Of a stretch of 64,000 nt of DNA, positions 12,662 through 25,120 are shown in pieces (within the stretch, counting starts at the first letter, position 1; each line of letters opens with the position of its first letter). The notes under the pieces are model-generated. The model was given only the letters and a program-made list of their open reading frames with translations. It did not search any database and was not told the DNA's origin. Both the position numbers and the translations under genes were made by a program. This stretch comes from Triops longicaudatus (lineage: Eukaryota; Arthropoda; Branchiopoda; Notostraca; Triopsidae): positions 124,001 to 188,000 of the forward strand of contig JAGQDJ010000608.1 in the NCBI GenBank assembly GCA_022885665.1, in the 5' to 3' direction.

Positions 12662-15600
12662 TCTGCTGCAAATCGTGTGTGGGGGGCCGCAAGACGGCAT
12701 GGTCAACTTGGCTCCTGGACATGCCCAGTTATCAGCATTGGTCATGGGGACACGGCTTTTGATAGTTCGCCATGAAATTAGAGAAGGGGTTGCTTTCAAT
12801 GCGTTTATAAATATTCAGCAAATTTAGACCAATTCTATGCCAGATCTGGTTGTAAATCAGAGATACACCCCGCGAACTCCGCATACTCTTCCCTTTTTTA
12901 TAAAGAAAACTTCAATAGGAATTCTGTTTATTTATCAGGGCAGACCAAACAACAGCCAAAGCTGGAGCAATTGATAATCACCCATCACCCGTCAGACAGT
13001 GGAAGTCTCGCCGAAAGGGAGCAATGAGCCAGGGTCACGACTGAAACCGAGCATGACCAGACTTTGCCACATTCTCTCCATGGAAATCCGAATGTTCTGG
13101 ACATTTACGCAGCGGGAATCTTATGTGTGGGTCAGAAGGGTCGCGGCCAGGGTTTGGTAGAGGAAGACGAAACGTACGGTGATGGGCTTTATGAGGCGGA
13201 ATACGGATTTGTCATTTTGCTTGCACAACACAGAAAATATTACACACACATACACAAAAGACGCCAAGTAACAGGGAGAAATTTTTTGTCCTCCCCTTCT
13301 TTTCCTACATGTTATATGTGGCCATGCAGGGTGACATTACGCTGCGTGATGGCTTTGGTCCTTGATGACTCTCGTAATTCAGGCGCAAGGGTCCCTCCAG
13401 CCTGCGATTACAGTCTACCAAAATAGTCTCGAAACAAATCTCGGGATTTTTGTCGCAGGCTTGGGGAATTAAAAGAAGCGTTATGATGAACGCGGGGTCG
13501 TACTCATGTTGGTGGTACAGGGACGGGGGGTTTAACGGGACTGAAAGGAAAGAAATGAGACAACATTAAAAGGAGCCTTTCAATGTTTTTCATGTGCGAG
13601 CAAAGCAACTCCAAAAGGCGGCTAATGGAAAACGAACAAGTATGGTGGCGTTTGTGCGAAAGTCTTTCTAAGACCGCAGTAGCTCAGCCTTGGCACAAAA
13701 CCCTAATTGCTGCCCTTAATTCATCGAGCTATCTTGCACCCCCTCCCCCCCCCCCCATACACACACTCACACAACGACTGGAAGGGTCCTTTGCTCATAA
13801 AGCTGTTACTCAAACGGCCAGAACCATGAAACACGTTCACACAAAGTTACTGCCCTCTATTCACATAAAGCGACCAACTTCAAGCTGCGTGGGGACAAAA
13901 CAGTGAACTGAGAATTCAACGTAAAAAGAAAAGGAGGAAAGCAGTCGTTTTGCGTCACGATCATAAAGTAGCAAGTTGACACTTGCGAAACGACTTTAAG
14001 AAGCCTTAAAATGTCTCACCGGCGAAATCATTGCATTTCACTGTTGCTGTATTCTACCGAAAAAGCCTGAGAAACAAAACCGCGGCATAATGGAGCTTTT
14101 GTTCATTGTTAGGTTAGCGTACTTTGGTTACTGACACAAGGTTTAAGCCAACGTAAAGTATATAAAACTGCCACGAGTGGCGGACATTGTTGCAACCATG
14201 GTTAGTGCTACTATACGGCTTCAGCCACTTAGAAAAAAATCCGTGCTTTACTGAGAACGATTTCACTCAGTGCAAAGATCCCTAACTTAAGTGCCAATCC
14301 TAGATTACCAGTACGAATTCGAGAAATACTTGACTGACTTACGCAGCAAACTCACTGCGGCAACCATAGAATGACGTGCATTAGAGTCATTTGTACCATC
14401 AGCTTTAAACAAGATTTTTCATTTCGTCTGAGCCTTCACTGATAAAGGAACCCTTACTTCAATAGAATTTCCTTACTGAGTCCGCTAAACCAGACGTGCT
14501 CTAATAGGAATATCTTTCTTTTTACCAAGGACTTACTTTTCCTTGCACGACGTTGTAAAAATACATTGAGAAACATTCAAATATTGCATAAGTTTGCCCA
14601 GAATAGTGAAGTCCAATTAGAGAACAATTGAACATGAACTGTGTGAGAAAGGATGGTTAGCACGATAGACACAATGCCTATTAATGATTGTGGAAAAGCA
14701 CAATACATATGTGTGGGAGAAATTTAACTGCTAGCAAAAACAGCTGATCTATTATCCGAAAAAATGTATATTTTATCTTTTGTTATCCAGCACTTTAATT
14801 CTTATTTGAAGGATACAACTGCCGCGCTTGCACGGTTTTCGGATTATTCAGCTTTTCCTTTATCCAGTGCAGGGTTAATTTTTGTTCAGTCGAAATACGG
14901 AAGCTTCGTCTGCACTTACACCAGCAGCAATAAAACTATCGGTCCCGCAGATAACCTCAGCCGAACGAAAGAGTATATTCGTATTGAGTTGCCCCATAAT
15001 TTTTGTCATTGTTGTTCTGGTGTTCTAGAATCACGAACTTGCTGCAAAGACCCGGTTCTGAGCAACAAATTTACATAATCAAATTTTTCTCGATGGGGAG
15101 TGATGAAGCACTCTCGCCATATAGAATTATTAGGACACGGTTAGCGTAAGAAACGTAGGCATATGACGATAAACTTGGGAAATTCGTTTATTGCGCTTGG
15201 TCAGAGTTTCCACGTCTGCTCCTGGTGGTAAATATGAATAGCATAAGAAGGCAAGAGAGGGTTGCTTGGGTCATTAAGTGTCTCATTGAAGGCAATCACA
15301 ACGTTAGAAGGGTGGGGAGAGGAGGTTCTCCGCTATGCGTTATGGATGTATATGTATGGGTGGGTGTGTTCGGTCAGGATAAGGTCAGGACGCTGACTAC
15401 CATGTCATACACGCTTGGACAACATTGTTGCCGCGCGGAATCACCGACTTAAAGCAGCGGGTGAACAATGGCTATGACAATAGCTAAGACAGCACACATA
15501 CAAGGACCTTAGGGAGCACACGAAACAGGAAAGGCAAGGGAGAGCTATTTGACAATGTGGGTATGGCTGACCACTCGACTGGAAATGATGTCTTACGGAG

Positions 15601-18114
15601 TTTTGCCCTTCTCAAGGGATAGTGCCGGGTCACTTGGGGGGAAAAGAAAACCGAATCCAGGCATGACATATATGTATAATACAGGCTTGCTGCTGCCAAC
15701 AGATCCTAGGCCTCTATATGAAGATCCCTTAGAAAACGCGAAATGTTGGTATTCATAGAGTTTTTGCCAATGGCTGCATGTGAACCATTTCCGTTTACTA
15801 ATTATCACGCTAAGTGCACGTATGTATTCTGCTCGCTTGTTAAAAGATGGGCCAAGCGTATTTTTCACAGATCTTCACATGAACATTAGCACATCCTTGA
15901 CCAAACTGACACATGACCTGGGAGGAGCTCATTACTGTGCACCTTCTCATAAGCCGCCCGATTAACGTTGAGGCAGACATAAGGGCTTCAACGACACCCT
16001 TCGTCTCCTCTTCTAGTGCCTTTGTGTGCGTCTTGCGGCAACATTCCGGCAAACAACTAAGCCGCAAAATAACGGCTATCCAAGCTCAAGTTATGACGAA
16101 CGCCGACAACGACTCCCCATGCCCGCTCCTGACCAGAACATTTACTGTGGAAGTGTTAGTACCTTCCGCTTAATCGGGATTGCACCACTCACCAGGCATT
16201 GGCTTTACTCGGGATAGGTACAAAATGAGCCAAAAACCGTAAAAGACTCTTCATAACAAGGGCCAATTGTATTTTTCTAAATTAACCATGCTCCACGAGA
16301 TACAGTTAAATCATGTTTGAATAATTGAAGGAGCTTATTGTTAGCAAGAGCAAAACCCTCGACTAACTATAATTGGAATTTTACTATTATTTCATATAAA
16401 ATGGACACCGCAAATGCTTGTACTGTAATGACATGTTTCGCTGCAAGGTTCTCTTCCTCTATTAACGTATCTGTATTACATTTTTTATTTTTGTCATGAG
16501 GCCTAAAAGCGCAGGGTACAAAAGCAATGGGTGTAAAAGCTACATGAGCATTACAACATATCAGAACGTGCTTGTTAGTCGAAAAACACAGACCCATCAG
16601 CATTTCAAGTTCGTACAATAGGACAACTATTTAGCGTTCTCTACGCAATCTTGCAAATTATATTACCTGAATTGCTTTTAATACCAAAGATACAGACCCC
16701 ACGTACACATGACGTCGAATACACGAGGAAAACTGTATGCTACAAATCCGTGAATTATTATGGGGACAGTGATTGATTTGTTTTTCAGATTCTTCATTAA
16801 TATTGCGATTTTTTATTTGTATTTTTTTTTCTGAAGTTGCCAAACAGTAAGAGGTTTCCATCTGTAATGATATACAAAAAAAAAAAGAATTACCAAAAGG
16901 TATTGCTAGGCGTAATTGATTTAAAACGCATACTTGGCTAAAGAACTGCAATGCGCAATCATATTAGAAAGAAGAGTGCTGGTGTTATGCCTAATCTGAC
17001 AGTTATAGTGCCTGCTTTCAAAGGACATCGTGTTCTCACTTAATACAATACCGAGTGCATAGAAAAGCAACGGATCAGACTGTCATTCCAAACACGGCGC
17101 CACGCTTAGCAGCTCAACAAAGTTTAATTTAGTTTGTTACCTTGCTGTCTCAAAAAGCTAGGGATATTCGTCGTAGGAATGTATGCTTATATCTTCCCGA
17201 ATTTTATAGACTATAATCGTTCCTAACCTGCCCCATGTTTTCGATTTTTCTGTAGTTTACTGTAGCATTATTTCGGCGTTTAGTATTAGATAAACCTTAA
17301 ATCTTTCAAAATGTGATTTTACGCATGTTTACCTTGTTTGTAATAAAAAGCTATTGACACTTACGGGACAATTTTCACTACAGGATCTAGAACCTTCTCG
17401 CTTTTGAAAAGGAAAATGGGCCTTAAAAAATTCGTTTATATTGAAAGATATGTTGATTTTTTCGAAGATTGAGGTTCACGAACAAGTCTTAAAATGAGTT
17501 GTCATAAAACAGGAAGAAGTCTTGGCTTTGGATAAGTTAGTGGAACTGACTTCTATCAGTAACGTCCATTATTTGCATTACACATACTTCCGTCCAACGT
17601 TCTCAGGAATTCCTTTTATTGGTACCCGCAAAAACATGGAAACCCTCCGCATTTTTTTCTCGAGCTATCCTCTTTGTACCCAATGATGGATGCGTGCATA
17701 ATGAAATTACTCTGGGTATAGACATGAGAACTTCCTCAGAAGGAACTAAGCTTGGCCCTTCTCTTTATACGCTGTTGACCTTATTACGCGACTAGCACTT
17801 CATTACTACACTAAAGAAGTTCCTTTTTCAGTAAATCTGACCTTTCTTCCTTTTTTCGCCTGTACCACTCCCTGTAATTCGTTGGAACTTATGATACACA
17901 CGGCAGGCTTTTACACCATATAGCTTCCTAAGACATGAAGATCAAGTTCAAGAAGAGGCCTGATACAATAGAAAGTTATAAACTCCCCCTAAAAGGGAGG
18001 AGGGAGACTGATTGAAAATTCTTTTAATGGGGAGAAAGGCGGGCGAAAATAAAACTTGACGAGAAAAAAAAAATAGCTTGTGGACGAGGTGGCAAAGGGC
18101 TGTGAAATGCAAAA

Positions 18115-18122
18115 TATAAAAG
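18115..18122 (+). promoter_or_regulatory. TATA-box-like site (TATAAAAG)
   Basis: TATAAAAG is a near-ideal TATA box. It is followed by GC-richer sequence, so a start site would fall near 18145. The first ATG downstream with an open frame is at 18214. Without transcript data this is only a candidate. Confidence 0.3.
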
Positions 18123-18213
18123 CGGTGGCCTCCTGCTCTGGCGCCAGCGTTGCCCACACCAGACACACCTTGATTGTTTTACAGCCCTTGCGTTGCAACT
18201 ATTGTCCGAGGTG

Positions 18214-18474
18214 ATGGAGCCGCGACTCTACGGTGCGAGAATCGATGGAGCACACCAAAAGGCAACACCATCACAAAGTGAAATACAGGTTCGGGAAAAA
18301 AAGATGCATGTGGACTTGTTTACCGATACATATAGACATGGTCTACTATACCCCAAGCTGAAGCACATCACTACTACCAGCAACAGTCCTACAGCAGCAG
18401 TAACAACAGGCCAGCAGCCTGCTCGCTTGCACCTGAGGAGTTTGGAGCTGCTGCTGCCAATACCATTAGCTTGA
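18214..18474 (+). CDS. Weak candidate small ORF, 86 codons, unrecognised
   Basis: An ATG-started frame (MEPRLYGARIDGAHQ...) runs 86 codons to a TGA and lies about 100 bp downstream of a good TATA-like site at 18115. I recognise no domain. The frame is partly overlapped by another open frame on the same strand (18336-18533) that reads histidine-, glutamine-, serine- and alanine-rich sequence (AHHYYQQQSYSSSNN, then EEFGAAAANTIS). That composition resembles disordered parts of transcription factors or translated CAG/AGC-rich low-complexity DNA. At most one of the two frames could be coding, and both may be chance. Codon evidence is too short to decide. Confidence 0.15.
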   Translation: MEPRLYGARIDGAHQKATPSQSEIQVREKKMHVDLFTDTYRHGLLYPKLKHITTTSNSPTAAVTTGQQPARLHLRSLELLLPIPLA

Positions 18475-18768
18475 GTTTAGACGATAGGCTTCTGCCGGGG
18501 TGTTATAGTGCTATAGTCGGCTCAAGGGGGTCATAAAGAAGGTGTCTCCAAAGCCGTGCCGTCATTAAGCGTATTGACATAAGAGCGTAGCGTCATAAAA
18601 CCCATCATCCAGGGTCATCTCTCACAATTCTTGTTGCTTTTTCATGCCTCCTACATTAGCAGTATGGCTTGGACCGCCCCTGGCCGAAAAGGATTTGGTG
18701 GGCGGGTATTTACAAAAAGGTTGCCGATAAAATGTTCCATACAGGAAAAAAACACACAACAGGCCAGC

Positions 18769-18770
<2 letters not shown>

Positions 18771-18806
<36 letters not shown>
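18771..18806. repeat. 36-base T run
   Basis: An uninterrupted run of 36 T. It could be the poly(A) tail of an old retroposed sequence on the minus strand, or a mononucleotide expansion. I could not see clear target-site duplications around it. The exact length should be treated with caution because assemblers and sequencers miscount such runs. Confidence 0.9.
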
Positions 18807-18807
<1 letters not shown>

Positions 18808-20790
18808 GGCGATGGCTTCTTTTCCTTCATTGGTCCCATGAAAATTAATATTGGACAGAAAAATTTATTTTTTTTCCCCAAGAGGCGGGGTAAAATAGAC
18901 ACAATATACCGGCGAGGCGCCATCTTCCTCTAATCCGGTTTGTGATACAATTAAGTGAGGGTGCTAAGCCATAAAAGCCTGTGTCAACATTAGACCTGCC
19001 GCCTGACCGGTTTCTTTGATTTCCTTACCAACACTTTGGACACTATCATTTCTACAGTATTGTTCTTTTTCAGTGGTTTGTTCCTTTTTTGGGTTCAGCT
19101 GGGAGAATAGAGCAAACAGGATAGGTAGAACGATCGAAAATTGGCAAAAACGAGAAAAAGGCAAGGATGGAATCAACCGGGCGAATAATTAGCATCAGTT
19201 ACAAGCAAATAACTTCCTGCCTGTACCCTTTCCGTGGCTGTTTTTTTCTGACATGGAAGCAATAACAAGCCAGTTGTCATTTTTCTAAAGGAAGGGGAAC
19301 ATTAGACTCAGAATTCCCCGAACAAGGAGAAAAAAATCGTTGTATGTGTGTGTTTTAGGCGGAAGAAAGGTTTCTGTTAAGGTTAGAACTGTGGACATGT
19401 GTAAGATGCTTGACATAGTTGTGCATCGGAAGCCTGATTGCCCCCGTAATTCCTAGGTCAAGTGGGAACACAAACATGTCAGAACCGCCGCCAAGACGCC
19501 AAGGGAAGTTCGCGTCGGGAGACTTTCTTTAGGTGACTCTTCCTTCCCCGTCCATGCTTTCTCATCAGCTACGCTTAACTCCCTTACCACCCAAACGTTA
19601 AAAGCCGGCACCGCAAGAAGAAAGTATGACATTAATTATGAATTTGGCACACAGTTTGCAAGAATAGTTTACGTGACAGCTTACCACTTGCTACGCTTGG
19701 ATGTCAAGAGAAATGTTATGGGTTGGCAGCAATACGGGAGCGCAGCAACAAGCGCCACAATTTTCCCGCCAGCGGCCCCTGACAAGTTTTTCTGGCTTCA
19801 TCTTTACCAATGCCATTCCTATGGCAGAAAAGGAAACTTTCTGTGCATGAAATATACAGTCTTCGTTTCAGCGGAAGTAAAACGGGAAGGCGTAGGGTGT
19901 TTCGCCCGATTGCTTTTTGTTTGTGTTAGCCTGTCTCGAGCATTGACAAGTTCTTTTGGGGAAGGCAAACGGCAAAACCGCAGCGTCGACAGCGTCAACT
20001 GTTGTCGTGTTCCCTTTCGCTGACAAACGCCTGTCTTCAGGACCCCAAAAAGGCTCCCGAGTTTCACGGCTCATTGCCGTCTTCCTCTTCTCATATCAGA
20101 CTACGTATGTGTACGTACCAGGAATGATATTCTTGTGCCTTACTTGCCAATAGTAACTCCCACCCCAACTCCCTCCTTACTGTAAACGTAGACCCAAAAA
20201 TCTTCGAAGATAAATAATTTGTCTTGTTTTGTTCAGCTCCCAAATTTTTATTTGCATGTTTGTAATATCTTCTCTCAAAAACAAAAGGTGTCACATTACA
20301 AGCAACTGTGGACCGTTAAATTATTAGTAAGCTTTTTTTCATAAGATTTGTATAACACCATCAGAAGAATCGTTCGGAAAAGCACTTAGCCACTTTAGTT
20401 GGCATGCGAAGAAAATAAAAAAACAAATGCAGCTTCCCGGGAAAGAAAGAAGGGCCCTTGTTGTTAGGGGGCAAGGATGATAAATCAAGGTTCATGTCCC
20501 AAGTTTCCTTAGTGGCGCCGCGGTGTTTAAGCAAAGTGACCATCAACGGCGCCCGAAGACGCTATGGCATCACATTATACGCATATGTGCGGGCGCTGAA
20601 GCGAACTAGTAAAGGATATACATTACGCTGATTTTCAAAACCATGGTCCGAAACCGCACATTCTAGGGTTACCCCTAGGGTATATGGGGCGAAAAAAAAA
20701 GGAAATGTGACATGATGAACTCTAGCTCCGTACTGATAGCGGTTTTTCGTCAAAGTTCAATTGCGCGCACCAAGGACGGCAAAACGTCCA

Positions 20791-21196
20791 TATAAATATA
20801 GTACGCGGGTACGTTCGGCCGGGTTGCACGGGAGGTCTGCATAACATCTTCCCGCTTTCTACGCAATATACATGTCGCCTTTGTCTCTGCCACACCAAAG
20901 GGCATAAGAAAGAAGGTTGTCCCTTGTGTTGCAGGGGCGCCGCGCGTTTGTGCTACTGATCAACTCCTCCGCACGTATAATGTAATGTGGCGGACGCTTT
21001 TCTCGACAGTGCCGCGTCTCATTTGGCGGCTCATTGACAAGACAAGGAGCAGCTTGCCGCATTGACAAGACCAGTCCTTGTTAAACCAAGTATATAAATA
21101 AGAGCGACATCTTCTCTCCCCTACGTTGGTCCTAAGACGCAGCTAGCGTCTTTTTGTTACCCAACACACACGCATTCTACTAGTGTATATAAGATG
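20791..21196 (+). promoter_or_regulatory. Cluster of three TATA-box-like sites
   Basis: TATAAATATA at 20791-20800, TATATAAATA at 21091-21100 and TATATAAG near 21186 lie within 410 bp on the plus strand. The first two are embedded in a locally GC-richer stretch (about 20.75-21.1 kb). No recognisable coding exon follows within several kilobases. This could be a promoter or enhancer-RNA start for an unknown transcript, or chance in AT-rich DNA. Confidence 0.2.
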
Positions 21197-21590
21197 ACTT
21201 GTCAAAGCAAAATCTTAGCGCTACTTAAATAAACCATTTACCTAAGTCGACTCGGCCGAGCTCTGTTCAACTCCTGCTATGATTGGATAATCTATTAACG
21301 CAGCGCAACGAAAACTTGAAAAACAGTTGTAGTAGCTCATGTAGAGTGATTACAAAACAAACTCGAAGCTAACGACCCTGTGATAAGTTCATGGCGCTTC
21401 GATGTATGACATCTTCGTACAATTCTCCTGTGCTTTGCTTTAAACTCGGACAATTCAGGGATGCTTAAATGGCGGAACGTTTACCCATTATCCATTTACC
21501 CAAAGTGTACACACAATATAATGAACACATAAGCTTGAAAGAAGCGTGAATAGTCGAGAGATGTCTTTAATATATGAATTATACTGAAAC

Positions 21591-21627
21591 TTTCACTATA
21601 TCGGCGTAGGTTTCACTATATCGGCGT
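21591..21627. repeat. Two-copy 17-bp tandem duplication
   Basis: TTTCACTATATCGGCGT occurs identically at 21591-21607 and 21611-21627 with a 20-bp period. The unit resembles the ends of pogo-like elements (a CACTATATCGG-type motif), so it may be a rearranged transposon end; this is weak inference. Confidence 0.7.
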
Positions 21628-22289
21628 TTCAACATTTCGCGTACTGACAAGTTTCAAATTGAATCTTGTCAGGAAGCGATAGTAAATAAATTAACGAACT
21701 ACACCGATTCAAAAATTAGGAAAATTTTAAGAACTTCAGATAAATCTACACATGTACCTGCTTAGGATTTTTTTTTTTTTTGTAATTGCCAAAGCGCTGT
21801 GAACTTATAGCACAGACTGTTCACTGGGTAGATTCTTTTTTTACGAATACTGTTCCTGCCACCTTGGATTTAACCACGAAGTTAGTTTTGGGAGTTTACT
21901 TCTTTTCTCCTATGCTGGAGCTTTTTTGGCACCACTTAAAACAGTTCGCTATATTTTAGTTCACTGTAACGACAAGACGGATTTCGCTGTTCTCCTTACC
22001 TTCTTGACCCAGCTTCTTTCCCGTTCACCCCATATTGCCAACGTACGATGTAACCAAGGCCGGCTCCCTAGGCTGGGCAACACAAGTGTTAATTTGTCAG
22101 CCGAAGAATTGACTTGGCACACAGGTCAAAGACCACTTGCTAAAAGAGAACCATTACAATACAGCAGTAGGGTTGTTGTACGCCCCTATTTGCACTTTTT
22201 AAAACTTCCTTTTACTGATGTGTGTTAAAAAGTGTATATTGTTCGTTTCTAGCTATACAGTATCTCAGTCACGATGGGCTCCTCCAACA

Positions 22290-22309
22290 CCGTGGCCCCC
22301 GGGCCACGG
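22290..22309. repeat. Perfect GC-rich hairpin
   Basis: CCGTGGCC (22290-22297) and GGCCACGG (22302-22309) form a perfect 8-bp stem with a four-base loop. A weaker outer pair, TCCAAC at 22283-22288 and GTTGGA at 22336-22341, could extend the structure. It is unusually GC-rich for this AT-rich neighbourhood. No known RNA family was recognised. Confidence 0.6.
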
Positions 22310-24819
22310 CCTATGCTTTAAGACAGCACTGCTCCGTTGGAATAAGGACTGACTTTAACATGTTAAAATCAATCCTTATTATGAAGTATTAAATACTGAC
22401 ACAGTTTGTACTGAATGCAGCATAAATAAAATAGTATACAAACTTAGTAGATTGTCCACTATTTTCATAATTCTAAAATAATTACATAGAATTTTAGGAG
22501 ATGTATACAACTTTTTAGTAAAAGAATGGAATTTCTTCATAGTGATCTCTGTTATAAAGAACTGACGGCTAACGGAGCTCAAGTCACGAGGAATGTAAAT
22601 GTGTAGAAAAAGTGCGTGTTACAACGAACTTTGGACAGGGTGAACAAATTTTTGTTTCCAGGAGATTTGTTATTGCGACATTTTAAAGTAGCATTTAACT
22701 GAATAAATAAACGAGGTCTTAGTCAAGCGTATGCCAAACCTAATGTTCCTATTTCACCGTTAGGAGCGCTATGTGCGGGCCTTTGAAGTTAGTCTACTGT
22801 TAATTTACATCTGGGCGTGGTTTCCAGTGAGAGTAACGTATGTTAAAAAGTGTATTTCGTTATTTTTTTTATTTATTATTATTTTTTTAAGCGTGGAAAG
22901 AGGTAAAGACTGGCAAAGTTCTTCGAGCTGTATACGTAACGTACATACTTGCCCCGAGTCACCTCTACGTGTCTTGATTTTCCCACTTTTTACATCCTCA
23001 GTGCTAGTTTACATGGAAAATGTGTTCGACATGTCCTCAACGCCCTCCAGCTTTGGAACGTTTTACCTGCAACAAAAATCGTTGCCTCCAGCCGAAAGTC
23101 AACGGTAGACATGAAACTAGCTACGCATCTCAATGTTCTAATTTTCTGGCTTCGTTATGAATTTCGCTTTTACTTTGACCCAAGGCTCAGTATACAGTAC
23201 AAAGAAAATAGTTTCTAGCCAGGATAACCTCAGTTTTCCAACAGTCCAGTTATGGATAAACTTGGAGAGAGTGAAACTAAATTTTTTAAAAAGAAAACAA
23301 TTTACGTTAATAAATTTGCTCCTAACCATTCGAAATTAATTACGTCTAGAAGTCAGTTTGGGTAGTAAATGCTTCAAGATTAACCAATTCAAAATATTTT
23401 GAAATCTCTATAGTCAAATTTAACCCGAAGTAAATTAAGAATTTTTCCAAGGTGTACTTGTACTTTTCATTTGACAAATGAAAAATTTCCTGGGCAAGTG
23501 TTCTTATGCTTTCAATTAATTTTAATTTAAATTTAAATTAGGGATGTTCAACTTCAACAAATTTATGCTTTGCGACATTTATGTTGTTCTAAGCAGAAGT
23601 TCGATAACTTTGATTTTAAGCACTACTTTGAAAACATAACTTGTCTTGTTGCTACGTCAATACAAAATTATGTTGTTTTTTTCAATCCAGTTGATTCTAC
23701 TAAAAGAAAGCGAAATCGTGAGTGTAACTCGAACCAAAGCCAACGAACTGCACATAGGTCGTGTCAAATAATTCACGCTGATCTAAATGACCTGAATTTC
23801 GCCAAGGTCTACTTAGTCCAACTACAAAAATCGGACACTAACACGATGTTTTGCCCACAGTTATAAGAGTTTAAATATGCTAATTTTGCAATGAAACACG
23901 AACTTATACGTCCTAAGCTTGATTATTAACCAAACTGTAAAATAAATTCTTAGAGACGGCCTTTATAAGTTACCAAAAGTCTGGGAGCACATTTCATGTC
24001 GTCATTCTGTAATATTTGTTCTTTCACAATCAATAGGGTTAACCAGCAAACGGGAGTTTTGTTCACATGATAATGATGTTTTGTATATGATCCACAAAAC
24101 GCTTACGCATTTCCTCTTTAGAACTATTTCCGAACCTCGGACGCAACGCTTAAACGAATACATAGTGCCTTTCACTTCCAACCAATACTTGGTTAGGACA
24201 ATTTAGTATCGGACGAGTATCGGTTGTTACTTGTTATGCTGATCAAAACACCCTTACAAGGACTCTGCAATCCCCTCAAAAGATTCCGCTATAAATGATT
24301 TTGTTACGAAACGCATGTGCTGCACTACGTGGTAAATTAAAAGAGCACATCGAATAAGGGTGTGGTCACTGATCCCACCACAGACTAAAAACTTAACTAA
24401 TGATGATCATATCAGCGATAGCTTCAGCTTTTACCTGCACGTAAAATCTACATTGTTTATTAAGCCAGGTCTGAAGGGGGAAATAATAGAAAGGCAAAAA
24501 ACTGTGTTTTTAACATTTGAAGCTCTACTGCAAGATTTCTCAGGCGAAAACTGCACGCCATTTTGCCTAACTCGCTTTTCCACGACTGTCACATTTTCGT
24601 GACACTTGTATACCCTGCGCCCGGAATGCAGTATTTCGTTTTCGTTTGTCGACTGCGGAAACTAAAGGCTGCACATAAGTTGGAAGGACCTCTAAAGGTA
24701 TGTATTTCTTGCCTTCTCACAATTCTTCTCTCTTCCTCCTTCTTTCTTTTTCATTTGTTGCCTTGTGCCCAGTGTAGTCTTAACGTAAATGGATGGGCGA
24801 TGTGTTCATCGCGTGCCTT

Positions 24820-25120
24820 CGGTCCATCTTCGTCGCCCAATGAGCCCAAGATGGAGAAGGAGCGGCGCCAAAACACGGCGTCCCAACGCCGTTGAAACTC
24901 CCGCGGGACAAGCCTCGATTCTTCTTTTATTATGCACGTTTGTCCGCTTGTCGGGGCGACAGGTCACGCGAGGGCTCAACTTGCAAAACTTGGGGGGCTA
25001 GAAGCTTGCCGCTCGGTGTAGCTGTGCGGCCTGGTCTCTACTGTCTCTTCCCGAGCTGTCATGTGATACCGCGGTGGCAGGCGGCGAATGGGACGCAAGG
25101 GACTCATTCCTGCTTGCACG
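24820..25120. other. GC-rich, CpG-containing island in intergenic DNA
   Basis: This segment has clearly more G+C and CpG than its surroundings (for example the stretches around 24860-24910 and 25000-25090). Short overlapping frames here are not recognisable proteins. A TATA-like TATAAATAA at about 25454, preceded by more GC-rich DNA, lies some 330 bp further right. It may be a regulatory element; nothing more can be said. Confidence 0.3.

Noticed and set aside
13745..13756. 12-base C run here, another at 52333-52344 and a 12-base G run at 31166-31177
   Set aside because: Simple homopolymers with no shared flanking sequence; no evidence of function.
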